64,000 nucleotides of DNA from assembly GCF_018143015.1 (NCBI RefSeq), contig NC_054746.1:29911129-29975128 (forward strand), given 5' to 3'. The notes under the pieces were generated by a model. That model ran no database searches. It had not been told where the DNA came from and worked only from the letters and a program-made list of their open reading frames with translations. Below, in pieces: positions 36,457 to 47,651 of this stretch; within the stretch, counting starts at the first letter, position 1, and each line of letters starts with the position of its first letter. A program made the position numbers and the translations under genes. This stretch comes from Lytechinus variegatus. Lineage: Eukaryota; Echinodermata; Echinoidea; Temnopleuroida; Toxopneustidae.

Positions 36457-38342
36457 TTAATGATGACCTGTAGAGAGGGAGAAAAGGACAGAGAGCAGAG
36501 ATGACATCATTACAGTCAGTCATATTGTTCTCTCTTTGTTTGGTGGACTGTTCAATTTCCTTAAAGGACAAGTCCACCCCAGAAGAAAGTTGATTTGAAT
36601 AAATAGAGAAAAATCAAACGAGCACAACGCTGAAAATTCATCAAAATTGGATGTAAAATAAGAAAGTTGTGACTTTCTAAAGTTTCGCTTATTTTTCACA
36701 AAATAGTTGTAAACACAACTCAGTGTTATGCAAATGAGAGAGAAAGAGAGTTGATGATGTCACTGTTTCTTTTTTTGATTGTTTGATTTATACAATATTC
36801 CAATTTTTACAGATTTGACTATAGGGACACTCTTGATTGAACAACAATATGTTTAAATAATGATAATTATTATCAATTTTCAGGGAGAATAAAACTTTGT
36901 TTAACATGACAACGGGAAGAAAATTTAAATATTTTATATAATAAAAATACAAAAGAAATAGTGAGTGGATGATGTCATTGATCCCCTCATTTGCATACCG
37001 ATCTTGATGTGCATATAACTATTTTGTGAAATTAAGCGAAACTTTAGAATGTCATAACTTTCTTATTTCACATTGGATTTTGATGAAATTTTCAGTGTTA
37101 TGCTTGTTTGATTTTTCTATTTTTAATCAAATATCATTTTTGTTGGGGGGACTTGCCCTTTAATGGCAACTTTCCACTTAGTATTAGAGGGAATATTCAG
37201 AGAGGGTATTCATTCTTGAAATGATTTCAGGATTTCTCCCAGTTCCAAGACAGTTCTAGGATAGCTCTACTCCTCTCTCCCTACTTCTTTGAATCACAAC
37301 CACATTTAATGTTACCAAGTGCAAAAATAAGGAGATCTAAATTCATTTGAATGTGTCAACATGAATGGAGAATCATTGAAAATGGCACAAAGAGAACTAA
37401 AAATCTGAAAGGGTAATTACCTGATCCACCACCTGCCGCTGCTGCTGCTTTCTTTGCTCTGTCTGCAGAATTAAATGAACAGAAACACTATATTTATAAT
37501 ATCTATTCAACTACAGACCTATGTAGGCCTTAAAATACTCTACTTCTCTTAATGCATGTAATTACCCTGGCTATACATGTAGCTGGGATACCATTGTAGG
37601 CACTAAAGCATTCAAGGAATAAATCTTACCAGGTGGGCGCATAAAGCTGTTAATAACTTATAGGCCATTTTATAAATGACTGGTGAGCGAAATTATGTAC
37701 ACCAAAGTTTTCATTGGAGTGGATTTAGCTCCTAAGAAAGGGTTACCAGTCGTTCATATAGTCGCTCATAACTTACAGCTTTTTGAAATGCCCACTAGGT
37801 ACCCATTTACATGTACTTCACCCGGGTCAAGTCACAAGTGCAGCACATTGTGAAAGAATTTCTTGAAATTATTGCATGGGGTAGGATTTGTACCAATATC
37901 CCTCTAATTTTGGAACAAGATTTTATTCACACAAACACTGTAGTTTCATTTGTTGGATTACTGTATATTCAGGAATCCGCCAGCGCTCCATTGCAACAAA
38001 AAAAAGAAAGAAAAAAGCAAGATGCTAAGGTGATTACTAACTCATATTGGGATATTGCATTGCTGGCTCCAAATTCCAATACACCTTTTTTTTCTTCACA
38101 TTTTACATTTGCATTTCTTTATTTTTTTTATTCTTGGGTTAACACTTAATTTTCATTTCATCAAAAGCTGATATGAGGTATGTCTACATGAAACAACATA
38201 ACTTTTACTTACATCCTGCTAGTGAAGCCTTAGCCATAACATAACCGGTAATCAACATACAAGGTACCATGAATGGTCCCCAATGTCTAATCTGAGGTCC
38301 CAAGACCTTCATGGGCTGAGCTGGCCAAGCACTGTTAGGCAT
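36457..38342 (-). CDS. ATP5MJ: ATP5MJ, 6.8 kDa mitochondrial proteolipid (ATP synthase membrane subunit j)
   Basis: The coding sequence is in three exons, 38213-38342 (exon from 38353), 37421-37462 and 36457-36467. The phases join cleanly to give 61 residues. The first exon encodes 43 residues starting MPNSAWPAQPMKVLGPQI, with a single hydrophobic span (about residues 22-38). The second gives a basic then Ala/Gly-rich stretch (YRAKKAAAAAAGGGS). The last contributes the end of a Gly codon, then His-His-stop. The human 58-residue protein has the same layout: one membrane span, basic RAADKRSKAL-type segment, Ala/Pro tail and terminal GHH. The family sits in the mitochondrial inner membrane with ATP synthase and has no cleaved presequence. 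Exon 1 is non-coding and ends at 42070. Length, topology and the terminal GHH make this assignment fairly firm despite low identity in the N-terminal part. Confidence 0.8.
36565..37159. mobile_element. TTAA-flanked MITE (family with AGTCCACCCC ends), copy 1
   Basis: Flanked by TTAA (36561-36564 and 37160-37163). The left end reads AGGACAAGTCCACCCC; the right end ends in GGGGGGACTTGCCCT. The subterminal parts are also inverted (AAATCAAACGAGCA, TTTCGCTTATTTTTCACAAA against the matching right-hand segments), making a long imperfect hairpin of about 595 bp. It lies in ATP5MJ intron 2 (36468-37420), the intron before the 11-nt final coding segment. Confidence 0.85.
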
Positions 38343-38457
38343 TGTGATTGATTCTGTAATAAAAATAGAGGGAAACCACGAAATCAAAATCAGAAACTAC
38401 CGTATTCATTCACTTTCAAAATCACCTGTTGGCTATGATCGGGGTAGGAAGCAGGGG

Positions 38458-38560
38458 AGGGGTGTTTCATGAAAGAGTCAGCACTGACTGAATTATCAGT
38501 GCTGATAATTTCAGAGAAATCCTTTGTTTTGATTGACCATCTGTCATGGAGGGAATGATC
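38458..38560. repeat. TTTCATGAAA-type repeat
   Basis: Starts GGGTGTTTCATGAAAGAGTC with an internal inverted pair (TCAGCACTGA / TCAGTGCTGA). It resembles the segments at 33466, 45263 and 54032. It lies in ATP5MJ intron 1. Confidence 0.5.
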
Positions 38561-38960
38561 AGAGGGAGAAGGTTGAAATGCTCGAGTACTCACAATTTAG
38601 TTCAAGCCCTGGGATTGCCATTGAAGCCACTGAGTTGTACCCCTCATCAGTGGAAAATATTGATCTACTGGTCTTTTTTTTCAAATAGAAATCAACTTTC
38701 AAAATGTCTGAAGAAGTGGTGATCTAGGTCTCAACAATAAAACTAAAAACTAAAGCTACATATTCACAGATTTTGTGGCCTAGTATAAACTCCATTAGGC
38801 ACTTTTATGTGAAATTGATTCATTAATTATGGCACTGTATCCCAATCCTCCATTGTAAAGGGGATTCCTTCTGGACATAAAGTTGCTTTAATGGAAAGTG
38901 GAGGGGAAATAAGGTAAAATCCCATCAAAGAATAAGGAAAAAAATATTCTTGAGAAAACA

Positions 38961-40062
38961 AACAAGTGGAATGCCTCTGGCCGTCTCACCTGCATCACGC
39001 GGTTCAATATAGCAGCAGTGCTGACTTTGAATACTACTCTAACTCGCACAAGATGTTCAGCGATACATGGTTACTCTTGTGTCCACTTTTTATGAACTAG
39101 ACCAATAAACTTACAGAGATATGATGGTTATTCAACAAAAAACCCCAACATGGCCAAAGTTCATTGACCTTACATGACCTGTGACCTTGATCATGTGACC
39201 TGAAACTCGCACAGGATGTTCAGTGATACTTGATTACTCTTATGTACAAGTTTCATGAATCAGATCCATAAACTTTCAAAGTTATGATGGTAATTCAACA
39301 GATACACCCAGTTCGGCCAAAGTTCATTGACCTTTGACCTTGGTCATGTGACCTGAAACGTGCACAGGATGTTCAGAGATACTTGATTACTATAATGTCC
39401 AAGTTTAATGAACTAGACCAATAAACTTTCAAAGTTATGATGGTAATTCAACAGATACCCCCAATTCGGCCAAAGTTCATTGACCCTAAATGACCTTTGA
39501 CCTTAATCATGAGACCTGAAACTTGCACAAAATGTTCAGTGATGCTTGATTACTATTATGTCCAAGTTTCATGAATCAGATCCATAAACTTTCAAAGTTA
39601 TGATGGGAATTCAACAGATATCTGCAATTCGGCCAAAGTTCATTGACCCTAAATGACCTTTGACCTTGGTCATGTGACGTGAAACTCGTGCAGGATGTTC
39701 AGCGATACTTGATTAACCTTATGTCCAAGTTTAATGAACTAGGTCCATATATTTTCTAAGTTATGATGACATTTCAAAAACTTAACCTCAGGTTAAGATT
39801 TCGATGTTGATCCCTCCAACATGGTCTAAGTTCATTGACCCTAAATGACCTTTGACCTTGGTCATGTGACATGAAACTCTAATAGGATGTTCAGTAATAC
39901 TTGATTAACCTTATGGCCAAGTTTTATTAACTAGGTCCATATACTTTCTAAGTTATGACATCATTTCAAAAACTTAACCTCAGGTTAAGATTTGATGTTG
40001 ACGCCGCCGCCGCCGTCGGAAAAGCGGCGCCTATAGTCTCACTCTGCTTCGCAGGTGAGACA
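38961..40062 (+). mobile_element. Helentron-like repeat, complete copy
   Basis: The 5' signature AACAAGTGGAATGCCTCTGG is followed by CCGTCTCACCTGCATCACGC and ATAGCAGCAGTGCTGAC. About five tandem units follow, with starts of GTTCATTGACC near 39159, 39322, 39475, 39638 and 39830. The 3' end is a GC-rich stem (GACGCCGCCGCCGCCG ... AAAAGCGGCGC) then AGTCTCACTCTGCTTCGC and AGGTGAGAC. The short inverted pair GTCTCACCTGC ... GCAGGTGAGAC, the central tandem array and the 3' stem-loop match the layout of non-autonomous Helentrons (HINE/DINE-like). It lies in ATP5MJ intron 1. Confidence 0.85.
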
Positions 40063-40729
40063 AAAATGGAAAATGTATTTTGGGCCTTTTTTTTCAATCC
40101 CTTTGGATGGCTTCTGCAAACTAATGTGGTGTGGTACCTTTAATCTGCTCAGTGACCCTTACATCTGATTACATAAACAAATATTCATTAAAAATTCAGT
40201 TAAAAATTATGAAATACTATTGAACTCCAGACGCATCATGTAAAGGCCTTAAAATACAGCCATTTCGTTTAATAAAATACCTGAATTGCGTGTGAAATAA
40301 TATTTTTTCCCAATCTTTAAATGACCAACCATGGCTTTTCGTAAGCATATTGCCAAAATTTTGAAATGTTTAATACACTTATATTGAAAGAATATAAGGA
40401 ATAATATCTTTAATGATTTTTACAAATTCAAATTACAAAAATTCATGTTTTATCTTACATTCAATTTTGGATGTGAAGACATGTAGCCCCCCCCCCCCTC
40501 CACATTAGGTAGGGAGTCTAGATCAAAATCATTTTCTAACATATGGTAAAAACTATAAAAGCACATGTATGCTACAAATGTATCGGCACAGCAACTCACT
40601 ATAAATCTCGGCAAAACTGAGCTCCAATTGGTTGCTAAGCTGGGCAAAGAATAAGCTAACCTCTAAAACTTTAAAATCATGATAAGTGAGCAATCAATTG
40701 CATTAACGACCTGCCTTTTAGTTTTATTG

Positions 40730-40788
40730 AAATTTTCTGGGGTGGACTTTACCTTCAATTTGAAGGTAAAGTCCACCCCAGAAAATTT
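40730..40788. repeat. Perfect 59-bp palindrome
   Basis: Arms of 29 bp (beginning AAATTTTCTGGGGTGGACTT) match exactly around a single central T. The right arm is also the left end of the MITE at 40764. Confidence 0.9.
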
Positions 40789-41361
40789 TGATTTGAATCG
40801 ATAGAGAAAAATCAAACGAACATAACACTTCAAATTTCATCAAAATCGGATCTAAAACAAGAAAGTTATGACATTTTAAAGTTTCGCTTACAATTCACAA
40901 AACGGTTAAATTCACAACTCAGCAATATGCAAATGAGAGAGTCGATGATGTCCATCACTCACTATTTCTTTTGTTTTTTGTTTGAATTAGGCCTATACAA
41001 TATTTCAATTTTTACAGATTTGACAATAAGGACCAACTTAACTTAATCATAAATCATTAAAATAATGGTAATTCTACATGTTCAGGGAGAAATAAAACTT
41101 TGTTTCACTTGAGGAGAAAATAGAATATTTCATATTTCATTTAATAAACTACAAAAGAAATAGTGAGTGGGTGACGTCATCAGTCTGCCAATTTGCAGAC
41201 CGACCAACTTGCGTATAAATGTTTTGTACAATTAAGCGAAACTTTGAAATTTCATAACTTTCTTATTTTACATCTGATATTGATGAAATTTTCAGTGTCT
41301 TACTTGTTGGATTATTCTCCTTTTTTTTCAATTCAAATTTTTGTTGGGGTGGACTTCTCCT
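40764..41361. mobile_element. TTAA-type MITE, copy 2
   Basis: The left end GGTAAAGTCCACCCCAG and the right end GGGGTGGACTTCTCCT are inverted. TTAA follows on the right; the left target has become TTGA. The interior matches the copy at 36565 (GATTTGAAT, ATCAAACGAACATAACAC, TTTCGCTTA, CAAATGAGAGAGT). It lies in ATP5MJ intron 1. Confidence 0.8.
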
Positions 41362-42069
41362 TTAATTACCCAACGTATGTTGTAAGCATTTATATTTCTG
41401 CATCAGTAAATAATTCAAATATTTGAAATAGGTTTTAAATTTTGCAACACCCAAAATAAAAAAGGCGACAATGGTCAAATATAAATAGCCTACATCTAAT
41501 CGCCACTCAAAATCAGCAGAAGCAGAAGAAGGTAATAAAAAGGGCCAAAACACACTTCCCAAGGCCAAGACAAGTCTTTATTTTCTCAGAAAATATGATT
41601 AAAAAAAATAACAGTTCAGTGCTGCCTTGGTTTTTGTGAAATTTTTCCACAGAAAAAACATGTTCCTACCAGTGACCAAAATATTTCACACACAAAGAGT
41701 GCGGTAAGAAAATGAACATAAAAAAATGTCATCTGTTCCGAACTTAAATGCGGTCCTGCACTCATTTTTCACGAAAACGTGTCTATTAAATAGCGAAGGG
41801 GGTGTATAATAATCGCACGCAACTGAAATTATAATTGTCTTCGGTATGCACTCTATGCATGGCAAGTCACACCGTACAGCTAACCAAGTCGTCACGCACA
41901 CTCGTCAAGTAGAGAGCGGAAAGGGCAGCATTTCACAAACATATTCTCTATATATGGCCATCACAAATATAATTTCTGAATCTACAATGTTCAAACACAT
42001 ATAACGAAAATTAGATCATACATTTCATCATTTCAAACTAGAGTAAATGAGAAAATAAATCATACTTAC

Positions 42070-42180
42070 ATGTACGTGTGTCGGTCGAACTTGGCGAATC
42101 TGCAGTTGCAAAGTTAGATATTTTCAAGCCGTCAATAATATTTTACGGTTTAGAACTTTGCACCGGTTTACTGGTTCAAC
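42070..42180 (-). promoter_or_regulatory. ATP5MJ: ATP5MJ non-coding first exon and promoter region (approximate)
   Basis: On the minus strand an exon-like segment ends ...CGTACAT with donor GTAAGT at 42069-42064. It joins the acceptor before 38353, just 11 bases upstream of the ATP5MJ ATG. The transcription start is unknown; 42180 is a rough limit. Confidence 0.35.
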
Positions 42181-43720
42181 TCGTTCATCGCGCTCGCATC
42201 AATCGTGTATAGATACCTATCTTGTTCACGGGCTTGTTCATGATTACAAAAAAGTGGTTAGAATTCCATTTTGGGGTCCGAACGTAAAAAAACTCAGCTC
42301 GAAAAATTGTTGAAATGTGTATTTTCTTATGGCCAACTGTAACTGCAACCAGGCGCGGATCCCCCCCTTTGAGAAGCAAAATTAAAATTTGTAATGTAAA
42401 AATACCATTGAAACCGAGGTGTGCCCCCTCTTTTAAAAATGAAGACCTGTTTTCTTTCTTTTTTTTTGCTTGTCAATTTTATCGGGTACAAAATATCCTT
42501 AATTTGTGGTTGAAAACTTTCTTTTTCTTCAGTCTTTTTTGCTTCTCATTTTTGTTCCGGATCGGAATATCCTAAAACCTTTTTTTTTTGGCTTGTCAAA
42601 AAATTTCCTCTGAAAAAATTGCCCCATCCCCTTTTTGGAAAATCCTGGATCCACCCCTGACTGCAACAGTCCTTAAAGGGCAAGTCAAAATAATCAAACG
42701 AAACATAACGCTGAAAATTTCATCGAAATCGGATGTAATAGTTTTGACATTTTCAATTTTCACTTATTTTTCACAAAACAGCTATTTATGCACAACTCGG
42801 TGATATGCAATGAGAGAGTTTTGTTTTGTAGTGATCTATATTATTCATTCAAAATAAATTTCGTACATACATAATCAAGAAAATATAGAACAAGATAATA
42901 ATTGCAGTAATGCAATACACAAATTAAATAACAATTAAATAACAGTTGATGATGTCCCTCACTCGATCACTATTTCTTTTTTTATACAATATTTCAATTT
43001 TTAAAGATTTCCAATTACGGACCAACTGACTTAACGCCATAAACTGTTCAGTGAAATAATGATACTTTTCCAAATGTTTTCTGTTTCACATGACGAGAAA
43101 ATAAGAATTTTTAAATATTTCATAAAATTAAAATACAAAAGAAATCGAGTGGATGACGTACGACATCAGTCTGCTCATTTGCATACAGACCAGGATGTGC
43201 ATTATAAGTCATTCGTGAAATTAAGCGAAATTTTACAATATCATAACTCTCGATCCAAGTTCATTTTACATCCGATTTTGATGAAATTTTCAGTGTTACG
43301 CTGAGGTGGACTTTAAGTTCAAACAGGACCCTTTCGCCGGTTAGATAATATACATGTATATTAAAACTTTCTGCTCGCGCTTCGCAGTAATTATTATTAT
43401 ACATACGCAACTTGTTTATGCAATTTTTGTCGCATAAACTACTAGCCATTATAAAAAAATCTGAAAACAATTTTTTTTATTTGTTATGAATAAAAAAACA
43501 TGCAAATTTATTCGTGAAAAACATTATTTGCTTATTCAACATCAAATTTCACTTCAAATTATCTTTTTTTCCCCACATGTCATGCATCTTTGTAATTTAA
43601 TTTTAAGGTTTCTACAAAGAAAAATTGCGGAAGCCAATTTTTTTCCTTAAGTATTTCTTTGTTTTTAGATTTTTTTTCATCTTTTGTTTTTCATTGTTTT
43701 TTAATGGAAATTATTACAGA
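42181..43720. other. Intergenic, repeat-derived
   Basis: Holds the MITE at 42677 and surrounding T-rich, transposon-like sequence. No gene seen. Confidence 0.4.
42677..43312. mobile_element. TTAA-type MITE, copy 3 (degenerate)
   Basis: Left flank TTAA then AGGGCAAGTC; the right end is GAGGTGGACT then TTAA. The interior shares AATCAAACGAAACATAACGC and the matching inverted stretch with the copies at 36565 and 40764. Part of the left terminal repeat is lost, and about 100 bp of extra AT-rich sequence is present near 42840-42950. Confidence 0.7.
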
Positions 43721-45262
43721 CAGTGGCGTAACTACGGGGTGGGGGCATGGGGGGGCGTGCCCCCCCCCCCATCCGCTGACCAAAAAAAAACGGGGAAAAG
43801 GAGAAAAAGAAAGAGGAACGTAGTGCGAAAGAAGAAATTATCATGTTATGTTATATTACATAGGAAACATTTATCATAACTTTATGAAACATAATTTGCT
43901 CAGGGCCTATGTTGTCATTGTTCCTGGTGCTCGCATTGTCTGTTTAAAGAGATATATATATAGACCCAGGCGCGCCGGAACACTTTCAGTTTTGGGGGGG
44001 CAAAATCCCGAAGGGGGCACAATATTTTTGACAGCGTGAGATACCGAAGCGATCGAGCGGTAGAGGGCGTGGGACCCCCCCCCCCCCCCACGGTAAGGAC
44101 TTTGTGTAAAAATGGAGTTTAAAAGTTACGTTTCTAAGAGAATTCAAAAATAAATTTCTTGAGAATTAAACATAGAATTCACTACGAAAGACTATACTCA
44201 GAGTTTATGAGAACCTATGAAATCTACGCGCAAAACGATCGCTTAATTCGGAATGTGGTTTTCGTGTCTGATCAATTAAATTACGTAATACGCTTATATT
44301 GACTCAAAATACCAGAAATTACATTTTTCATGCAATATCCTTTCAGAAATATTTATTTATGTACATTTACATACACGGACGACGCGAGAAGAAGAAGCGT
44401 AACAACAGAAACAAAATACATTCCAATGAATGTCTTTTTAAATTCAAAATGGCGGGTGTTCTGACGTGGCAGACGGGATAAGCGCTTAAATACCCATTCT
44501 ATTTAAATCATTTCTGACCTCAGCATTGGAGAGAGTCCCTGATTATACATACATAGGCAAAACGTTTCGTATTTTGTAACTGGAGGAAAAAGAAATATGA
44601 CCTGCTTAATTATTGTCTAACAATTTAAAACTTTTCTGAAAATTTAAAACATTACTCGATTTATGTGTTTCCTTTGGCATGTTTTGTATGGCTGGGAAGC
44701 ACTTTTGGATGACCCCTTCAAAATCTTCTTTTTTCTTTACTTATTTTCTGGGGAAAATGTGACCATAACTAGGAAATGATGAATATCGAATTCCTGGAAA
44801 TATTCATTTGTAAATAATCATGAACTAACAAACTACGGCAGTTCATAATGTACATTGTGTAACATTATTTAGAAGAAAACAATTACATTCCAACAGCGGA
44901 TGTGGTTGACGGTACATCATGTGGAATTTTCGAAAAAAAGAGAAAAAAGTGGATAAAGGAAGAATTGAAATTGATAGGAGGAAGTAGACAGTGAAAGTCG
45001 AGTAATGTTTTGTTCAAATGAGCGTAGTCCTGATAAAGACAGTAAACCAGAAAAGGTTGAAGAAGAGGCTTGATTAGTTGATAGATGAGTACTCCTGCTC
45101 TGCACTCCATTCGCCGAATCAAGCTAGCATCTTCTAATTTATCCAATAAGCAACTACTCAATCCTCTATAACTCTTTAAACTTTTCGGTTTTACAGCTAT
45201 TTTCAGATTCCATATGTTGCTCGAGTAACTAGCGTTCACGCGCGTTGGTGATATCGGGGGGG

Positions 45263-45550
45263 GGGGGGGCGTTTCATGAAAGGACTTGTCGGACGTTTTA
45301 TCCGAAAAGTCCCATTTCATCCGACAGTTACCATAGTAACAGTACCTCTCAGCCAATCAACATCAGAGAAAGATGTCAGATCTGACAACTTGTCGGATGA
45401 AACACTCCCCAGGTCCGGGAGCGTTTCATGAAAGGACTTGTAGGAAGTTTTATCCGACAGTTACTATGGTAACAATGCTTCTCAACCAATCAGAATACAG
45501 GAAATTTGTCAGATCTTACAACTTGTCGGACGAAAATATTTATGAAACAC
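45263..45550. repeat. Duplicated TTTCATGA-type palindromic repeat
   Basis: Two copies in tandem (about 45270-45405 and 45421-45550), each running GTTTCATGAAAGGACTTGT, TTTTATCCGA, CAGTTACYATRGTAACA, CAACTTGTCGGA, GAAACAC. The copies differ at many positions. Related single copies lie at 33466, 38458 and 54032. Confidence 0.75.
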
Positions 45551-45654
45551 CACCCCGGTCTGAGCGTTTCTGGGCGACCGCGCGTTTGTTAGCCGACACA
45601 GCATGCAAATTTGCCATTCGGTTTTAGTCTAAAATGTATTCATTAATACTAATA

Positions 45655-46200
45655 GGCCCCCATTCCACAGAACGGAGACCATTGAAAGATTGGTGAGGTC
45701 TTACAGCGGTCTTCAAGATCAATGAAATTTGTCGACTCTGTGGAATGGCTCAGAAAGACCCCTGAAAGAACTCTGGAAGACTAGTTGGATATTTCTTGTC
45801 GTACTCGTCTTAGACTAGTCCTCTCGAGATCTTTCAATGGTCTTTCAGAGATTTTTTATGCAATAAGTGATCTTTCAGAATTCTTTCCATGGACTTTGCC
45901 TGGTCTTTCAATGGTCTTTCAATGATCTTACAATGATCTCTCATGAGTCTTACAGTGATCTCCGCAAAAATCTTGAGAGACTGCTGAAAGACCACTGAAA
46001 GACAATTTTCCTGTAAGACCGTTGTAAGACTGTTTTGAACCGTTTCAAGAAGTTTTGGAGCCCATGAACACCACGAAGACCACTGAAAGATTGGTCAGGA
46101 CTCGCGTAAGACCTCAAAGACCATTGTAGGTTCATTGAGAGACCTCTGAAAGATCAACCAAAATTCATGGTCTTTCAAAGGTCTTTCAGCGGTCTTGTTT
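45655..46200. repeat. Dense GGTCTTTCA / TGAAAGACC repeat field
   Basis: About 540 bp composed largely of short degenerate copies of GGTCTTTCAATGGTCTTTCA in one orientation (about 45830-45960). Their reverse complements (TGAAAGACC, AGACCATTG) dominate on both sides. CCATTCCACAGA at 45660 and TCTGTGGAATGG at about 45737 also form an inverted pair. No known family is assigned. Confidence 0.7.
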
Positions 46201-47557
46201 ATCACACTGTAATAAGATGGAAAAGGGGCTTATCAAAGGTATGTTTCACAGAGGGACATGTTCGTCAAAAGACGCAAGGCTTACTATGATGTGTAATTGC
46301 CCCGTCAGGGGCGAATTCTTTTTCATTTTTGACAAAGGAAATGACAATTCTTAGGCAGAAAAGTGCCTTCATCGTTTACTTTTGTCCTTAAATAATATCA
46401 TTTTTCTACTTTTAGGGGGAAAATTGGGGGGGGGGGCAAAATTTCGTTTTGCCCCCCCAAAATTTTCTTTGGGGGCAAGTGCCCCCCCTGCCCCCCCGCT
46501 TCCGGCGCCCTTGTATAGACCTGTTGTACGAAAAACTCCAGTTTCAAGTCAAATATATTATTGTTTTATATAGTGACATATGCTTCTTTTTTTTCATGAC
46601 TATTTAAAATGATTGCCCCGTGTTAATGTCTTAATATGAAACATACCTGTCCGTGATTACGTTCGCATCAGTGGAGTGGTGAGATAATTCCTAAAATCAG
46701 TCCTTAAAATGTCACTTTTTCTGATCTGAATATCAAAACTTCAACTCGGGCTTCGCGTGCGCTCGCATCATTTGGTTAGTGAAATACGTATGGTCTTAGT
46801 GAATTCCTACGAGTATAAGCCTTTGAATGCCCGCTTCAGGTCAGAATTATCTAAATTTTCAGCTCGTGCTTCGCGCTCGAAAAATTTGATTAGTGAGATG
46901 CGTATTATATGGTAATCATGATTAAAATGACTTCAAAAAGTGCTTCATGTCTTCAGATGTAATTCTAACAAAATCAGCAAGCGCTCGGCACTCGCATTAG
47001 ATGACTATGGTGGTGAGATATGTATACTATTAAGGGATTCCTAACTGAATATAGTCATTAAGATCTCCCTGTTTGGGGTCAATATATACAAAAATTTCGG
47101 CTCGCGCTTCGCATTGTTTAGCGAGACAGGTACGTATCATGATTACAAAATCGATTATAGGCCTAATGTTCCTTTTTAGGTCTGAATATCAAAAATTTTC
47201 AGCTCGCGCTTCGCGCTCGCATTATTTGATTGCTGAGATGCGTATTTTATTCATGATTACAATGACTACAAGTGCTTCCTTAAAATGTCTCTAGGTCAGT
47301 ATACCTTAAAACTGAGAGCGCGCTTCGCACGCTCACTAAGTGACTCAAAATTTTTGCTGGTGCCCCCAATGCCGTGACCCACGTTACGCCACTGATTACA
47401 GACCAATTTAAATTAAACCCTAAATTAATGAAGCAGACCAATTAGAACGAAAAATAATTTTACCATTTTATGAATTTCATCTCCCATAGACTTTGTACAC
47501 AACGTTTTTCGGCATGACATTGTCTCGTAAAAAGTCACGTGCCGTCGCGATGCTTAC

Positions 47558-47651
47558 TAGCGCCGCAAAATTTTATGACTTTTTTCTTTGAAGTCTGGTC
47601 TCAAGTTCCGCGAGACTTCAAAGAAAAAAGTCATAAAATTTTGCGGCGCTA
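47558..47651. repeat. Perfect 39-bp-arm hairpin
   Basis: The arm at 47558-47596 (starting TAGCGCCGCAAAATTTTATG) is exactly complementary to 47613-47651, with a 16-nt loop. Partial pairing continues outside (CGTCGCGATGC against a TATCGCGCG-type segment). Confidence 0.9.

Larger units (their letters stand above)
43967..46513. mobile_element. hAT-type transposon nested in the outer hAT
   Basis: The ends read CAGGCGCGCCGGAAC and CTTCCGGCGCCCTTG, imperfect inverted repeats. The flanking 8-mers are identical: TATAGACC at 43959-43966 and 46514-46521. Removing the element restores a continuous outer hAT. The subterminal regions carry G- and C-runs (GGGGGGGCAAAAT). Inside are a TTTCATGA-type duplication and the AGACC/CTGAAAG repeat field. 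No transposase is recognised. Confidence 0.9.
43721..47394. mobile_element. hAT-type transposon (outer element of a nested pair)
   Basis: The terminal inverted repeat CAGTGGCGTAAC ... GTTACGCCACTG is flanked by a perfect 8-bp target duplication, ATTACAGA (43713-43720 and 47395-47402). The right subterminal part (about 46735-47360) carries at least five copies of a motif around TTTCAGCTCGCGCTTCGCGC, followed by GAGATRCGTAT and ATGATTAC. No transposase is recognised, so it is non-autonomous. A second hAT (43967-46513) is inserted in its left part. Confidence 0.92.

Noticed and set aside
38961-40062. CRISPR-like regularly spaced repeats
   Set aside because: The repeats are long (over 150 bp), diverged and without unique spacers, in a eukaryotic intron; they are transposon tandem units.
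44883-45356. 157-codon minus-strand open frame
   Set aside because: Spans repeat material inside the nested hAT and a G/C run; no transposase motif.
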